The notes: generated from the sequence alone by a model not told the origin. A DNA stretch of 64,000 bases from Candidatus Symbiobacter mobilis CR (GCF_000477435.1 NC_022576.1:2666001-2730000), one strand, 5' to 3'; positions 18,783 through 30,084 are shown, counted from the stretch's first letter. Numbers and translations are program-made.

Positions 18783-19757
18783 TTACCGGATTCGCCCCGG
18801 CGCATGGCCCATACGTAGCGTGGGGGGGTGGAGGATGGCGCGGTGTTGGGCGATCCAGGCTGCGCCTTGGGTGTGGGCCAGGTATAGGGCGCGGTAGTTG
18901 CCCCAGCAGGCGGTGGCCCAGCGCGATTGCTGCGTTACGGCCATGTCTTTGAGTTCGCGCAACATGCGCACGTGGGGGTTTGGAGGAGGCTCTTCGCTGG
19001 ACGGCAGTGCGAGCTTGCAGGCCCGCAGGCCGTTGGCGGCATCTTCCAAAAAAGGGATCAGCAGCAGGGTGGTCAGCACGTCCAGATAGCGGGTGCGGTC
19101 AGCGGGCGGCGTTTCGTCGAAAAGCGCCACGCGGGCCGTTTTGCCCAGTTTGGCGCGGGCGTGTGCCAGCACGTCGTCCAGAAAAGCGACAAAGCGCGGC
19201 CAGAACGCCGCCCGTGCGATGAGGATATGCCCGCTGACGAAGCAGGCCGAGTGCGCGACGGTGTCCGGGCTGTCCCCATCCAGCCCCGCTGCGTCAAGCA
19301 CCGCGCGTGCCAGCGTTCCGCAGTGGGGGTGCGTGTGTTCGGCGTAGAGCCAGGGGTTGTGGTACAGCGCTTCGACCTCGGCAGGGGCTTGGCAGAAGCA
19401 AACGTCGGCTTCGCCCGCACCGGCGCACTCCTGCACCGCGTTCGCCAGCGTGGCGGCGTTCCATCCGGTTTGCGTCCAACCTTCGGTGCCGACCAGCCCG
19501 TACCAGTCAGCGCGGGGCTTGCGTTGGGTGGCGTGGGCCAGGGCACGCAGCGCACCCAATGTCGCGCAAGCATCCTCGGCGGGGAGGGCAGGCAAGGCAG
19601 TGCAGCCCGGCGCCACGGTGCCAGGGTAGGCGTACCACCGTATCTGGGGCGCGGAAGGTGTGGAGGAGGATGGCGCGTGGGGGGAGGATGCAGCGCGTTG
19701 CGACGGGGCAGCGCGCCGGGCGGATGCTTTGGGGCTTGGGGCTTTGCGTGTCGCCAT
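18783..19757 (-). CDS. Hypothetical protein, last gene of the type I secretion operon
   Basis: I do not recognise this 324-residue protein. A basic, Ala/Ser/Pro-rich N-terminus (about 1-38) precedes a globular region rich in Trp, Cys and His (RWYAYPGTV, DWYGLVGTEGWTQTGW, YHNPWLYAEHTHPH, HSACFVSGHILIARAAFWPR). No signal peptide or membrane segment is seen. It starts 38 bp after the GT41 gene and shares its strand, so co-transcription is likely. Given its neighbour it could be a second glycosyltransferase or a modification partner, but that rests on context only. Confidence 0.7.
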   Translation of the reverse strand: MATRKAPSPKASARRAAPSQRAASSPHAPSSSTPSAPQIRWYAYPGTVAPGCTALPALPAEDACATLGALRALAHATQRKPRADWYGLVGTEGWTQTGWNAATLANAVQECAGAGEADVCFCQAPAEVEALYHNPWLYAEHTHPHCGTLARAVLDAAGLDGDSPDTVAHSACFVSGHILIARAAFWPRFVAFLDDVLAHARAKLGKTARVALFDETPPADRTRYLDVLTTLLLIPFLEDAANGLRACKLALPSSEEPPPNPHVRMLRELKDMAVTQQSRWATACWGNYRALYLAHTQGAAWIAQHRAILHPPTLRMGHAPGRIR

Positions 19758-19795
19758 CGTGGTGCTTCCTCATGATGCTTCTTCATGATGCTTTT

Positions 19796-21460
19796 TCAGC
19801 GACCCGCCAAATGCTGCAATAGCTCTGCGGCCAGGTCGGCATGGCGGGTTCGGGCCGATTCGGCGCGGAGCAATGCGTGGCCGGTGCGTTGGGGGTGGGG
19901 CAGGGTGGCCAGTCGGTCAATGCGGCATTGCGCCAGCGTCAGCCCGGCGTAGCGGCAGTGTGAGAGGGTGTGCCGTTCACAAAACAGCGTGCCGAGTTTG
20001 GTGTAGACCGGGACGCCCAGCGAGAGCGCTTCGACTGTCGTCAGCCCCCCGCTGTACGGCCAGGTGTCGACGACGGCGTCGAGTTGGGCGACGGCTTCGA
20101 GGTATTCGCGGTGGCTGGAAGGGGTCAGGAATTCCAGCAAGACGCCGGGCAATGCATCGCAAATCCGTTGCCGAACGGGTGTGTGGGCGTACCGCTGGTC
20201 GATGCATCGCACGACGATGGGCGCAGTCTCCGCACCCTGCCAGCGTGCCAGGCACGTTGTCAGTTCGGCGAGAAAGGCACGCGAGAGCTTGGCCGGGTTG
20301 GCGATGACGCCGACGACGGTGGCGCGGCGGCTGCCATCGTCGGCGATGGGGGAGGGCATGTACGGGGGCGGGGTGTAGGTCACGTACCCCGAGCGCAGGC
20401 GGATCAGCGGTTCGCTGTAGAGCGCATCGCTGCCACGGGGGGTTTGGTAGCGGTCGGTCAGAAAGCCGTCGAAGCTGCGCAGGCCGGTGGTGACGGATTG
20501 CCCGCCGACCCACTTGAGCATCCGCCGCACGGGTTTGGATGCCAGCGCGTGCAGCGCGGCAGGGTCCATCCATCCGCCCAGGTCGATCAGCGCGTCGAGG
20601 TTCTGGCGCTCCAATTCTTTGGCCAACGGTGCGCTGGCCAGCGCGGCGACGTCGTTCCATTCGCTGGCGATGGCGCGGAAGCGTTGCGTGGCCCAGTCTT
20701 CCTTGTTGCCACGGCGTAGTACGACTAGATTGACGGCGCTGGCAAGCTGCTCCAGCGCACCGAACGCAAAAAAATACACGGGCGAAGCGCAAAACTGCGG
20801 CGACAGCAACCCCACGCGCAACCGCGCAGCAGTACGGGTGCTGCGGGTGCGGCCGCCGCTGCGGGCCGGTGGAGCGGGTTGTGACGCCGGTTGTAGAGCG
20901 GTTGGTGGCGTTGGCTGCGGGGCGGGCATGTGCGTGCGGCCGAAGTCGAGGAACGCGGCGTTGAGGTCGCTTGCGCTGCCGTCGCGGTCGTAAAGCTGGG
21001 TGATCAGGGTGGTGATCAGCGCGTCAGCGCCGTGGCGGGGGTCGCCCAGCAAGGGTTGGACGAGCGCACGGGCTTGCCGGGGGTCGCAGAGCAGTTGCAG
21101 GGTCAGCCGCGCCAGTTCGACGCGCACTTCGGCGTTCTGCGGTAGGCGCTGGTGCAGGGTGCGCAGCACGTCGAGCGCGCCGGGTTTGTCCTGCGCCAGG
21201 ATCAGCGCTTTGGCCAGCACCAGGGCCGATTGCCACAGGCCCGGCTGTCGTTGCAGAGCACGGCGAGCGTGGGCGATGGCCTCCGGCGGATGTTGCAAGG
21301 CCAGGTGGCACAGCGCCAGGTTGTGCGCGACGACGGCGTCGTCTCGCAGTGCCCGCGCCTGTTCATAGCAATGCAGCGCCTCAGCCCAGCGCTCCGCATT
21401 GCGCAGGGCATCGGCCTGTTGCAACCAGCGCAGCAGGGGGGGCGAAGGGGCGGCATTCAT
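19796..21460 (-). CDS. TPR-containing SPINDLY-like O-GlcNAc transferase (GT41)
   Basis: The 554-residue product starts with tetratricopeptide helices (about 10-150: WAEALHCYEQARALRDDAVV, PEAIAHARRALQRQPG), has a Pro-rich linker, then a GT41-type catalytic domain: LRVGLLSPQFCASPVYFF, DALIDLGGWMDPAAL, VVDTWPYSGGLTTVEALSLGVPV and TLFCERHTLSHCRYAGL. Family members transfer N-acetylglucosamine or another sugar to Ser/Thr of proteins. The chosen ATG at 21460 lies 17 bp after the TolC-type gene. In this operon the likely acceptor is the exported repeat protein, which is inference. Confidence 0.87.
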   Translation of the reverse strand: MNAAPSPPLLRWLQQADALRNAERWAEALHCYEQARALRDDAVVAHNLALCHLALQHPPEAIAHARRALQRQPGLWQSALVLAKALILAQDKPGALDVLRTLHQRLPQNAEVRVELARLTLQLLCDPRQARALVQPLLGDPRHGADALITTLITQLYDRDGSASDLNAAFLDFGRTHMPAPQPTPPTALQPASQPAPPARSGGRTRSTRTAARLRVGLLSPQFCASPVYFFAFGALEQLASAVNLVVLRRGNKEDWATQRFRAIASEWNDVAALASAPLAKELERQNLDALIDLGGWMDPAALHALASKPVRRMLKWVGGQSVTTGLRSFDGFLTDRYQTPRGSDALYSEPLIRLRSGYVTYTPPPYMPSPIADDGSRRATVVGVIANPAKLSRAFLAELTTCLARWQGAETAPIVVRCIDQRYAHTPVRQRICDALPGVLLEFLTPSSHREYLEAVAQLDAVVDTWPYSGGLTTVEALSLGVPVYTKLGTLFCERHTLSHCRYAGLTLAQCRIDRLATLPHPQRTGHALLRAESARTRHADLAAELLQHLAGR

Positions 21461-21477
21461 GGGCTTGCCTACAAAAA

Positions 21478-22728
21478 CTATGTCGCGCCGAACAGCAGTG
21501 CCTGCACTCCTTCCAGCGCGGCGTCGAGGTCGGTGGCGCACTGGAGTTGCAGATCAAGCCACTTTTCTCCCAGGGTGAGCAGCGCGGTGAGGTACTCGGT
21601 GCGCGTGCGTTGCAGCGCCTGCACGGCGTGGAGCACGGCGATGCGCGTGCGTACCCCGCCAGCAAAACTCTGTTCATTGGCGTACAGGCTTTGCTGCGCG
21701 GCGTGGATCGCTTCGCGGCGGATGGCGATTTCGGCCAGCGAGGACTGCACTTCCGCGTAGAGCCGCTGTACGTCGAGCTGGACCTGCGTGCGTGCGCCGC
21801 GTTCGAGTTCGCGCAGACGTTGCACTTCGATTCCGGCGGACTGGATGCGCAGGTAGCCGCTCATGTCCACCGGCACTTCCCAACGCAGCACCAGGCCGGA
21901 ATTCGTCGTGCTCGTTCCGCTCGATGTCGAATGTTGAAAGACGGCGTTGAGCGAAGGCAGGTACGCCGCCTTGGCCCGCTTGCGCGAGATGTCGCCCAGC
22001 GTCACAGCCAGTACGCGGGTGCGCAGCGTAGGGTGCGCATCGGCCTGCGCCAGCAGCGTGTCCAGTGGGGGCAGCGTCAGCGCAATGGCCCTGTCGTGCA
22101 ACGGGTAGGCGTTTGCAGCAGGTGGGGCGCCGACGATGCTTTGGTACTGGCGGGTGGCGGCTTCGAGCGCGGCGCGCAAGGTGTGCTCTTGGGAACGCGC
22201 CTGGGCCAGCAGGACTTGCGCGTCGAGGACGTCGGTAACCGTCCCCCGGCCCAGTTCGTAGGTACGCTGGGCGGCCTGCATCTGTGCCTGGACGGCTTCG
22301 AGCGTCTTGGTGTTGAGTACGCGCTGCTCGCGCGCGGCGCACAGGGCGCGAACGGCTTGGAACAGCCTGCGCGCCAAGTCCTGGCGGCTTTGGGTGTGCT
22401 GGTGCTCCGCCATCGCCGCGCGCGGCTCTTTTTCCTGCAAGGCAAGCCAACGATCCGCATGCAACACCGGCTGGCTCAGGCTGAAAGTCTGCCGGTCGGT
22501 GCCTTCGTTCGGGAGCTGCGTGCGGCTGAGCGAAGCCTGCGGGTAGTAGGACATCCCCGCAGTGGCGGCCTGCATCTGTGCTGTTTGATATTCGGCCAGC
22601 GATGCAGCAAAGGTGGCATCGTTGTTTTGGGCGGTGTGAAAGTCCGCAAGCAGGCCGCTGGCCTGGGCGGTACACCATGCTAGTGCGCAGACGGCGATGC
22701 ACGCCCGGCGCAGCAGGAACGCATTCAT
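21478..22728 (-). CDS. TolC-family outer-membrane secretion protein
   Basis: The 416-residue protein begins with a signal peptide (about residues 1-23, ALAWCTAQA) followed by the long helical hairpins of the outer-membrane efflux family (ALEAVQAQMQAAQRTYELGR, VTDVLDAQVLLAQARSQ). It should form the trimeric outer-membrane channel of the type I exporter encoded with it. The ATG overlaps the HlyD-type stop by 4 bp. It is slightly short for the family but shows no break. Confidence 0.9.
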   Translation of the reverse strand: MNAFLLRRACIAVCALAWCTAQASGLLADFHTAQNNDATFAASLAEYQTAQMQAATAGMSYYPQASLSRTQLPNEGTDRQTFSLSQPVLHADRWLALQEKEPRAAMAEHQHTQSRQDLARRLFQAVRALCAAREQRVLNTKTLEAVQAQMQAAQRTYELGRGTVTDVLDAQVLLAQARSQEHTLRAALEAATRQYQSIVGAPPAANAYPLHDRAIALTLPPLDTLLAQADAHPTLRTRVLAVTLGDISRKRAKAAYLPSLNAVFQHSTSSGTSTTNSGLVLRWEVPVDMSGYLRIQSAGIEVQRLRELERGARTQVQLDVQRLYAEVQSSLAEIAIRREAIHAAQQSLYANEQSFAGGVRTRIAVLHAVQALQRTRTEYLTALLTLGEKWLDLQLQCATDLDAALEGVQALLFGAT

Positions 22729-24137
22729 TCCTTGAAAGACCGGGCCAGCCGGTCGGTCAGGGGTTTGAGCAGATAGCTCAGGAAGCTGCGTTCCCCGGAT
22801 TTGACGATGACTTCGACGGGCATGCCGGGCAGGATGTGGTGCCCTGCCAGGCGATGTTGTGCATCGGGGGTTGTTTCGACGTGGATCAGGTAGTACTCCT
22901 CCGGGTACTCCGGTGGCTGGGGGGGCAGGCGATCCGCGCCGACGAGACGCACCACGCCTTCGACGACCGGCGTCGTGATGCGCTGGAAGGCGGAAAAGCG
23001 CAGATCGGCAGTCATCCCCACGCGCACCTTGTCGATGAGGTGGGGCGGCACTGCGGCTTCGGCGATCAGGGTCTGCCCGGCGGGGACGATTTCCATCAGC
23101 ACTTGCCCTGCCGTGATGACGCCGCCGACGGTGTGTACCTTCAGCCCGACGACCGTTCCGCTGGCGGGGGCCTTGAGGTTGCTGTGGCTGCGGTCGAAGC
23201 GTAACGAGGCCACGCGGGCGCGGACGGTTTCGCGCTGCTTTTGCGTTTCGGTGATCTGCGCGTCGACGTCCTTGAGGAAGGCTGCGCGCAGCTTGCTCAG
23301 TTCAAGTTGGTTCGAGGCAATGGCGGTGCGGATCGTTCCGATTTCCGCGACGAGCGTGGCCAAGGTGGCTTGCGCTTCGGAGAGCGAGCGCTCGGCATCG
23401 CGCGCAGTGCTGCGGGGGACGTAGCCGTCCTTCGCAAGCTGTTGCAGGTTGCGGGTTTCTTCGGCCAGCGGGGCCAGTTGTTCCTGGCGCAGGCGCAGTA
23501 CGGTTTCCTGCGCCTGGAGCTGCTGGAGCAGGCCGCGATGTTTTTCGTGGAGGATGTCGGTCTGGTCACGCATTTCAGCGCGGCGCGAGCGGAACAGCGC
23601 GAATTGCAGGCGTTGTGCTTCGGCCACCTGGTCGTGTTGACCGAAGGACCGCAAATCGGTGTCCCACACGATGGTGTCCGATCCCACCTGCTCAGCCAGT
23701 AGCCGCGAATACACCGCTGCGGCGTTGATGTATTCGTACTCTGCCTGTCGCAGGTTCGCATCGATGTTGAGGGGGTTGATGCGCAGCACCACGTCGCCTT
23801 GGCGCACCTGTGCTCCTTCGCGAACCAGAATTTCCTCGACTACCCCGCCGGAGGGATGCTGCACGGCCTTGCGGCTGCCGAGGACGACGACCTTGCCGTT
23901 GACGACGACGCCGGAATCGAGCGGGGCGACGATGGCCCATACCAGGAAGATGGCAAAAGTGACGACGACGACCTTGCCAGCCAGTTTTTTGATCCCTGCT
24001 TCTTCAATGCGAACGGGCGCGATGCCGTCTTGCGTCACCCCTTCTGGAACATAGGGATTGAAGGATTCCGCCCACCGCCCCAGGCGGTCGATGCCCGCGT
24101 CGAGGGCGTTGTGTACACGCTCGAAGGGGTTTTTCAT
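22725..24137 (-). CDS. Type I secretion periplasmic adaptor (HlyD family)
   Basis: This 470-residue membrane-fusion protein has a cytoplasmic N-terminus, one transmembrane helix (about residues 54-71, KVVVVTFAIFLVWAIVAPL), a lipoyl/barrel-sandwich region (GSRKAVQHPSGGVVEEILV), a long periplasmic coiled coil (about 150-290) and a second lipoyl half (LKAPASGTVVGLKVHTVGG). It bridges the ABC exporter and the TolC-type channel. The ATG at 24137 overlaps the ABC stop as ATGA; longer starts would lie inside the ABC gene. Confidence 0.93.
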   Translation of the reverse strand: MKNPFERVHNALDAGIDRLGRWAESFNPYVPEGVTQDGIAPVRIEEAGIKKLAGKVVVVTFAIFLVWAIVAPLDSGVVVNGKVVVLGSRKAVQHPSGGVVEEILVREGAQVRQGDVVLRINPLNIDANLRQAEYEYINAAAVYSRLLAEQVGSDTIVWDTDLRSFGQHDQVAEAQRLQFALFRSRRAEMRDQTDILHEKHRGLLQQLQAQETVLRLRQEQLAPLAEETRNLQQLAKDGYVPRSTARDAERSLSEAQATLATLVAEIGTIRTAIASNQLELSKLRAAFLKDVDAQITETQKQRETVRARVASLRFDRSHSNLKAPASGTVVGLKVHTVGGVITAGQVLMEIVPAGQTLIAEAAVPPHLIDKVRVGMTADLRFSAFQRITTPVVEGVVRLVGADRLPPQPPEYPEEYYLIHVETTPDAQHRLAGHHILPGMPVEVIVKSGERSFLSYLLKPLTDRLARSFKE

Positions 24138-25882
24138 GCTGGGGCCTTCTTGAGGGCGGGTGCGGCACCTTGTTGGGCATGCTGAAGCTGGTCCAACACT
24201 TCCTTGAGCGGGCCGAAGGCGACTTGCTGCCCTTCCCGCAAGACGAGCGCCAGGTCTGCCAATCCGACGAGTTTGGGGCGGTGGCTGCTGAATACGACGA
24301 CGGCCTTGCGTTCCTTGAGCTGGGCCAGCAGGGTGGCGAGGGCGCGTTCGCCGTCGTCGTCGAGGTTGGCGTTGGGTTCGTCGAAGACGACAAGGACGGG
24401 GTCTCCATACAGTGCGCGGGCAATGGCCAGCCGCTGCTTTTGCCCGCCGGTGATGGGGTGGCCGCTTTCGCCGATGGGGGTGTCGTAGCCTTGGGGAAGG
24501 CCGAGGATGGTCTCGTGCAGGCCGATGGCCTGCGCGGCGCGAACGACCTTGTCGGGATCGACATCGCCCAGCCGTGCGATGTTGTCGGCGACGGTACCTT
24601 CGAAGAGCGCGATGTCTTGCGGAACATAGCCGATATGGGTGCCCAGGTCGTTGCGTACCCACGCGCCGATGTCCGCCCCATCAAGGCGCACGCTGCCATG
24701 CGTGGGTTCCCAGATGCCGACGAGCAGCCGCAATAGCGAGGTTTTGCCCGCAGCACTGGGGCCTAGCACCGCGACGATCTGCCCAGGTTGTGCCCCCCAG
24801 TGCAGTGCGCTCAGAACGGGCCTGCGTGCGGTGGCGGGCTGCCAAACCATTTCTCGCACTTCGAGCACGCCGGTAGGGGCAGGCAGGGGCATGCGCTGTC
24901 GCAGGGCTTCATCTTCGGCAACCATTGCATTGAGCCGTTCCAACGATTGCCGCGCCGCTTCGATGGCAGGCCAGCTTCCCATGACCTGCTTGATCGGGCT
25001 GATGGCGCGGGAGAGCAGAAAACTCGCTGCGATGACCATCCCCCCGGTGATCAACCCTTCAATCGCCAAAAAGCACGCCAGCGCCATTTGCAGCGAAGGC
25101 AGCGCGTGCGCGATATATCCCGTCGCGCCGCCAAGCAGCCCGGCGGATTCGCTGGCATTGACTTGCAGCGACAAGAACCGTTGGTGCTCCTGGTACCAGC
25201 GTTTGCGGATGGCCGACTGCATCCCCAGCGCCAGCGCGGTGTCGGACTGGCGCAGGCTTTGCGCTGCGACACGCTTGGAACGCGCGGAGGCATCGTTCGC
25301 TTCACGCAATGCGGGCGCAGTGACCCGGCGCGTAGAGTACGCAGCCAACCATTGCACGAGCGTCGCTACGAAGATGAAGATCGCCAGGTAAGGGTGGAAT
25401 GCCCAGCCGATGACGATGAAAAACACGGCATACGGCGCGCTCATCAGCGCGAGTACTGCGGGGCCAGTAAGGAATTGGCGCAATTGCACGACATCGCTAA
25501 GCACTTGGTGTACGTCCACATCCTTGCGTGCGACGTAGCGGCGGAAGGAGGTGTCGAAGACCCGCGCAGCAATATCCCAGTCGATGCGCAGGGAAATGCG
25601 CACCATCATCCGTGACCGCACCCATTCCAGCCCGGACCAGAAGCCGTAGACCAGCATCACCAGCGCAGTTAGCGAAACGAGGGTGACAACACTACGGCTG
25701 CTGATGACCCGGTCGAACACGTTCCACATGAACACGATCGGGGTGATCGACAGCGCTTCGATGACGAAAGTGAGTACGGCGACGAAAACAAAAGACCGCT
25801 TGCATTGCCGCAGCAGGTCGGACACCGGGCGGGGTGCCTGCGCGTTGGCAGTGCCCAGAAAACGGTCGAGCAAGCCTGGCAT
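24134..25882 (-). CDS. Type I secretion ABC exporter (PrtD-like)
   Basis: The 582-residue protein fuses a six-helix membrane domain (about 1-310) to an ATPase domain. It has Walker A GPSAAGKTS, a degenerate signature ITGGQKQRL, Walker B VLVVFDEPNANLD and the H-loop in FSSHRP. There is no N-terminal C39 peptidase or CLD-like domain, so it resembles PrtD/RsaD exporters that read an uncleaved C-terminal signal. It is first in a five-gene run (exporter, adaptor, channel, GT41, unknown) and lies directly downstream of the repeat protein gene, its presumed substrate. Confidence 0.92.
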   Translation of the reverse strand: MPGLLDRFLGTANAQAPRPVSDLLRQCKRSFVFVAVLTFVIEALSITPIVFMWNVFDRVISSRSVVTLVSLTALVMLVYGFWSGLEWVRSRMMVRISLRIDWDIAARVFDTSFRRYVARKDVDVHQVLSDVVQLRQFLTGPAVLALMSAPYAVFFIVIGWAFHPYLAIFIFVATLVQWLAAYSTRRVTAPALREANDASARSKRVAAQSLRQSDTALALGMQSAIRKRWYQEHQRFLSLQVNASESAGLLGGATGYIAHALPSLQMALACFLAIEGLITGGMVIAASFLLSRAISPIKQVMGSWPAIEAARQSLERLNAMVAEDEALRQRMPLPAPTGVLEVREMVWQPATARRPVLSALHWGAQPGQIVAVLGPSAAGKTSLLRLLVGIWEPTHGSVRLDGADIGAWVRNDLGTHIGYVPQDIALFEGTVADNIARLGDVDPDKVVRAAQAIGLHETILGLPQGYDTPIGESGHPITGGQKQRLAIARALYGDPVLVVFDEPNANLDDDGERALATLLAQLKERKAVVVFSSHRPKLVGLADLALVLREGQQVAFGPLKEVLDQLQHAQQGAAPALKKAPA

Positions 25883-25912
25883 AGGGCGACGGAGTGGAGA
25901 AAAAAAACGCGG

Positions 25913-25939
25913 AAAAAAAAGGCGACCGCCAGGGTCGCC
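25913..25939 (-). terminator. Rho-independent terminator between repeat protein and exporter genes
   Basis: Reading leftward, GGCGACCCTGGCGGTCGCC (25939-25921) forms a strong hairpin followed at once by eight T (25920-25913). It sits 87 bp after the repeat-protein stop and about 30 bp before the exporter ATG. Partial read-through here would give much more substrate mRNA than exporter mRNA. Confidence 0.85.
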
Positions 25940-26026
25940 TTGTCGTAAGCCACGAGGGCCAAGTCGGCCGGGGGAGGTTTCGTTGACCTCGTGGACTTCG
26001 TAGACCGCAGGGGCCGCAGAGGCCGG

Positions 26027-27775
26027 TTAGGCCTTGAGATCGAGTGGATCGTCCCCGTCTGCGCCTTGCAGGTAGTCAATACCCAGGAGCTGGATGTCGT
26101 CGAGAACGTCGGCACTGAGGGATGCGACGTCGTTGTTGCCAACATGCAGCGTGACTTCGTCGGCTTCGTCGAAGACGGGAGCTTCCGAAGCGGCAAACTT
26201 CGCAAGGACGTCTTGGATCGCAGCTTCGAGATCGTCAGTCTCCATCTCGTCGGCCACATTGCCGCCGACTTGCAGGGCGACTACGTCTTCCCCGTCGGTG
26301 ACATGGACGGAGTCGATGCCCAAGTGGCCCAGGTCTGCCAGGGAGGGATCGCCGTCGCCCAGCAAAGCGGTAGCAGCCACATCGGCGTCCAGGTCCAGCG
26401 TAACCATCGAACCCGCCGCAAAGTCAAGGCCCGCAGTGATGAGCGCGGTAACGTCAGCAAGGTCGAGCACAGCATCATCGGTAGCGCAGAGGTGGTCGAT
26501 GCCGCTGGCAACGAGTTTCTCTGCTGCTGCCCCGGCTGTCGAGAACTGCGCCACATTGGCAGCAGGCAGATGCAGCGTGACGTCCAGAGAATCAGCGAAT
26601 GTCACGAGCGTGGTGCTGGCTGCAAATTGCGCAATGCTGACGCCCAAACCACCGGCGATATCCACCTGCATTGCTGGGTTGTCGGTAGAAACGACATGGT
26701 CGATGCCCAGTCCAGACAGGTTGGAAAGCGAGGTGTTGAGTGCAATGGTGCCATCGGCATCGGACATATCGACGGTGACATCCAGCGCAGAAGCAAAGCT
26801 GGGGGAATCAAAATTCCCCGCAACGGCGCCAAACCCTCCATCCACCACCACGTCTTGACCGATACCACCCGTGACATGGTCGATGCCCATGCCAGCCAAG
26901 CCGGAAAGCGACGAGTTGAGCTGGACGGTGCCATCTACGTCGCCATCCAAGCCAGCATCGGCCTGGGTCAACTGCAAGGTGACGTCCAACGCATCGTTGA
27001 AATCCAGCCCGAGGCTATTCAAGGTGGCGGAGCCGATGTTGCCGACACCACCCTGGATGACGAAATCATCTCCAGCATTGCCAGTGACTGGATTGGTGCT
27101 CATGGCAGCCAACTGGACTAGCGATTGAGAAACATTGGTAGGCCCGGTAGGCGTAGGTTCGACGGGAGCAGGATCGTCATCCGACCCACCAGCCGCAGCA
27201 GCCACAGCCAAGCCTACGCCGCCGATCACGGCAAACGTTCCCAGCGACATCCCCACTACCGCAGATGCTGCCGCAATGCCTGTGCTGGCCACGGCCGCGC
27301 CAGCGCTGGCTGCCACGGAACCCGCTGCTGCTGCGGCTTCGCCAGCTACGCCTGCAGCGGTTTCCACGCCGCTGGCTACTGCCCCGGTTCCGGAAGAGGC
27401 ACTGCCACTGGCAGCCCCGGCTTCCGCGCCTGTGGGCGCAACGGTGCCTGGTGTTGCCACAGGAGTAGCAGGAGTAGCAGGAGCAACAGGACTCTGCATT
27501 TGCGCCATAGTCTGGGCATGCTGGCCTGTTGCGGAGACGTCACGCGAATGGGTGACGAATGCACCGTGGGATTCCGCAGCAGTGGAAGCACCAGATTCGA
27601 TAGGGGCAGAAGGGTCCAACCCTGCAACCCCTTGGCTTGGGGAAACACCCAAGCCCGAGGAAGAGGAAGCGACGACTTGATCGCCCAGAAGGGCAGCCAT
27701 GCCTACAGCCAGGGCGGAGGAAGCTCCTTTCTTGGCAGAAGCAGCCTTGTTTTTGCGGGAGGGTTGACTCGACAT
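26027..27775 (-). CDS. Acidic repeat protein, probable type I secretion substrate
   Basis: The 582-residue protein has four parts. The N-terminus is a short basic segment (about 1-20) and a linker. Next comes an Ala/Gly-rich stretch ending in a hydrophobic helix (VVGMSLGTFAVIGGVGLAVA, about residue 190). A Pro/Asp hinge follows (GGSDDDPAPVEPTPTGPT). The rest is about five degenerate repeats built on LDVTL...GLGIDHV...D...F and finishing LLGIDYLQGADGDDPLDL. There is no Sec signal peptide and no RTX nonapeptide. Acidic repeats, the Gly/Ala helix plus hinge and the adjacent exporter suggest a surface protein or adhesin exported by type I secretion. The ATG at 27775 is preceded by GAAGAAAGG; the frame is open further upstream but enters recQ. 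Confidence 0.7.
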   Translation of the reverse strand: MSSQPSRKNKAASAKKGASSALAVGMAALLGDQVVASSSSGLGVSPSQGVAGLDPSAPIESGASTAAESHGAFVTHSRDVSATGQHAQTMAQMQSPVAPATPATPVATPGTVAPTGAEAGAASGSASSGTGAVASGVETAAGVAGEAAAAAGSVAASAGAAVASTGIAAASAVVGMSLGTFAVIGGVGLAVAAAAGGSDDDPAPVEPTPTGPTNVSQSLVQLAAMSTNPVTGNAGDDFVIQGGVGNIGSATLNSLGLDFNDALDVTLQLTQADAGLDGDVDGTVQLNSSLSGLAGMGIDHVTGGIGQDVVVDGGFGAVAGNFDSPSFASALDVTVDMSDADGTIALNTSLSNLSGLGIDHVVSTDNPAMQVDIAGGLGVSIAQFAASTTLVTFADSLDVTLHLPAANVAQFSTAGAAAEKLVASGIDHLCATDDAVLDLADVTALITAGLDFAAGSMVTLDLDADVAATALLGDGDPSLADLGHLGIDSVHVTDGEDVVALQVGGNVADEMETDDLEAAIQDVLAKFAASEAPVFDEADEVTLHVGNNDVASLSADVLDDIQLLGIDYLQGADGDDPLDLKA

Positions 27776-27876
27776 TCCGAAAAACCTTTCTTCGGCAGGA
27801 ACAAATGGCCTGGCACACGCGGAAGGAATGCGCAGGAGGGATAAAGGGCGAAAGGATGCTACCACGCTGCCTTGTG

Positions 27877-29871
<1,995 letters not shown>

Positions 29872-30084
29872 CTTGGAACCCGGACGAAAGCCGACATGGC
29901 GCCATCCCTACAATTTTTGAGACAGATTCCCGGCTCCGTTTGGAAAGTTTTCTCCCGGCAATCCATGGCTGGCAGTCTGCCTCAGCACTTCTTCCCCCCA
30001 GCAACTATCCAGAACCATCCTGTAGGCCAGGGTCATGGCTGACCGCCCTGCAGGGCGGGGTTCCAAACCGGTATTCGTTTTTCG

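Noticed and set aside
21349..22683. 444-aa open frame antisense to the TolC-type and GT41 genes
   Set aside because: It spans two well-supported genes on the other strand and its peptide has no family features.
24138..24662. N-terminal extension of the HlyD-type protein
   Set aside because: The extension is Arg/Pro-rich shadow sequence inside the ABC exporter gene; ATG 24137 gives the normal N-terminus.
26027..27775. RTX calcium-binding repeats
   Set aside because: Asp- and Gly-rich repeats are present but no GGxGxDxUx nonapeptide occurs.
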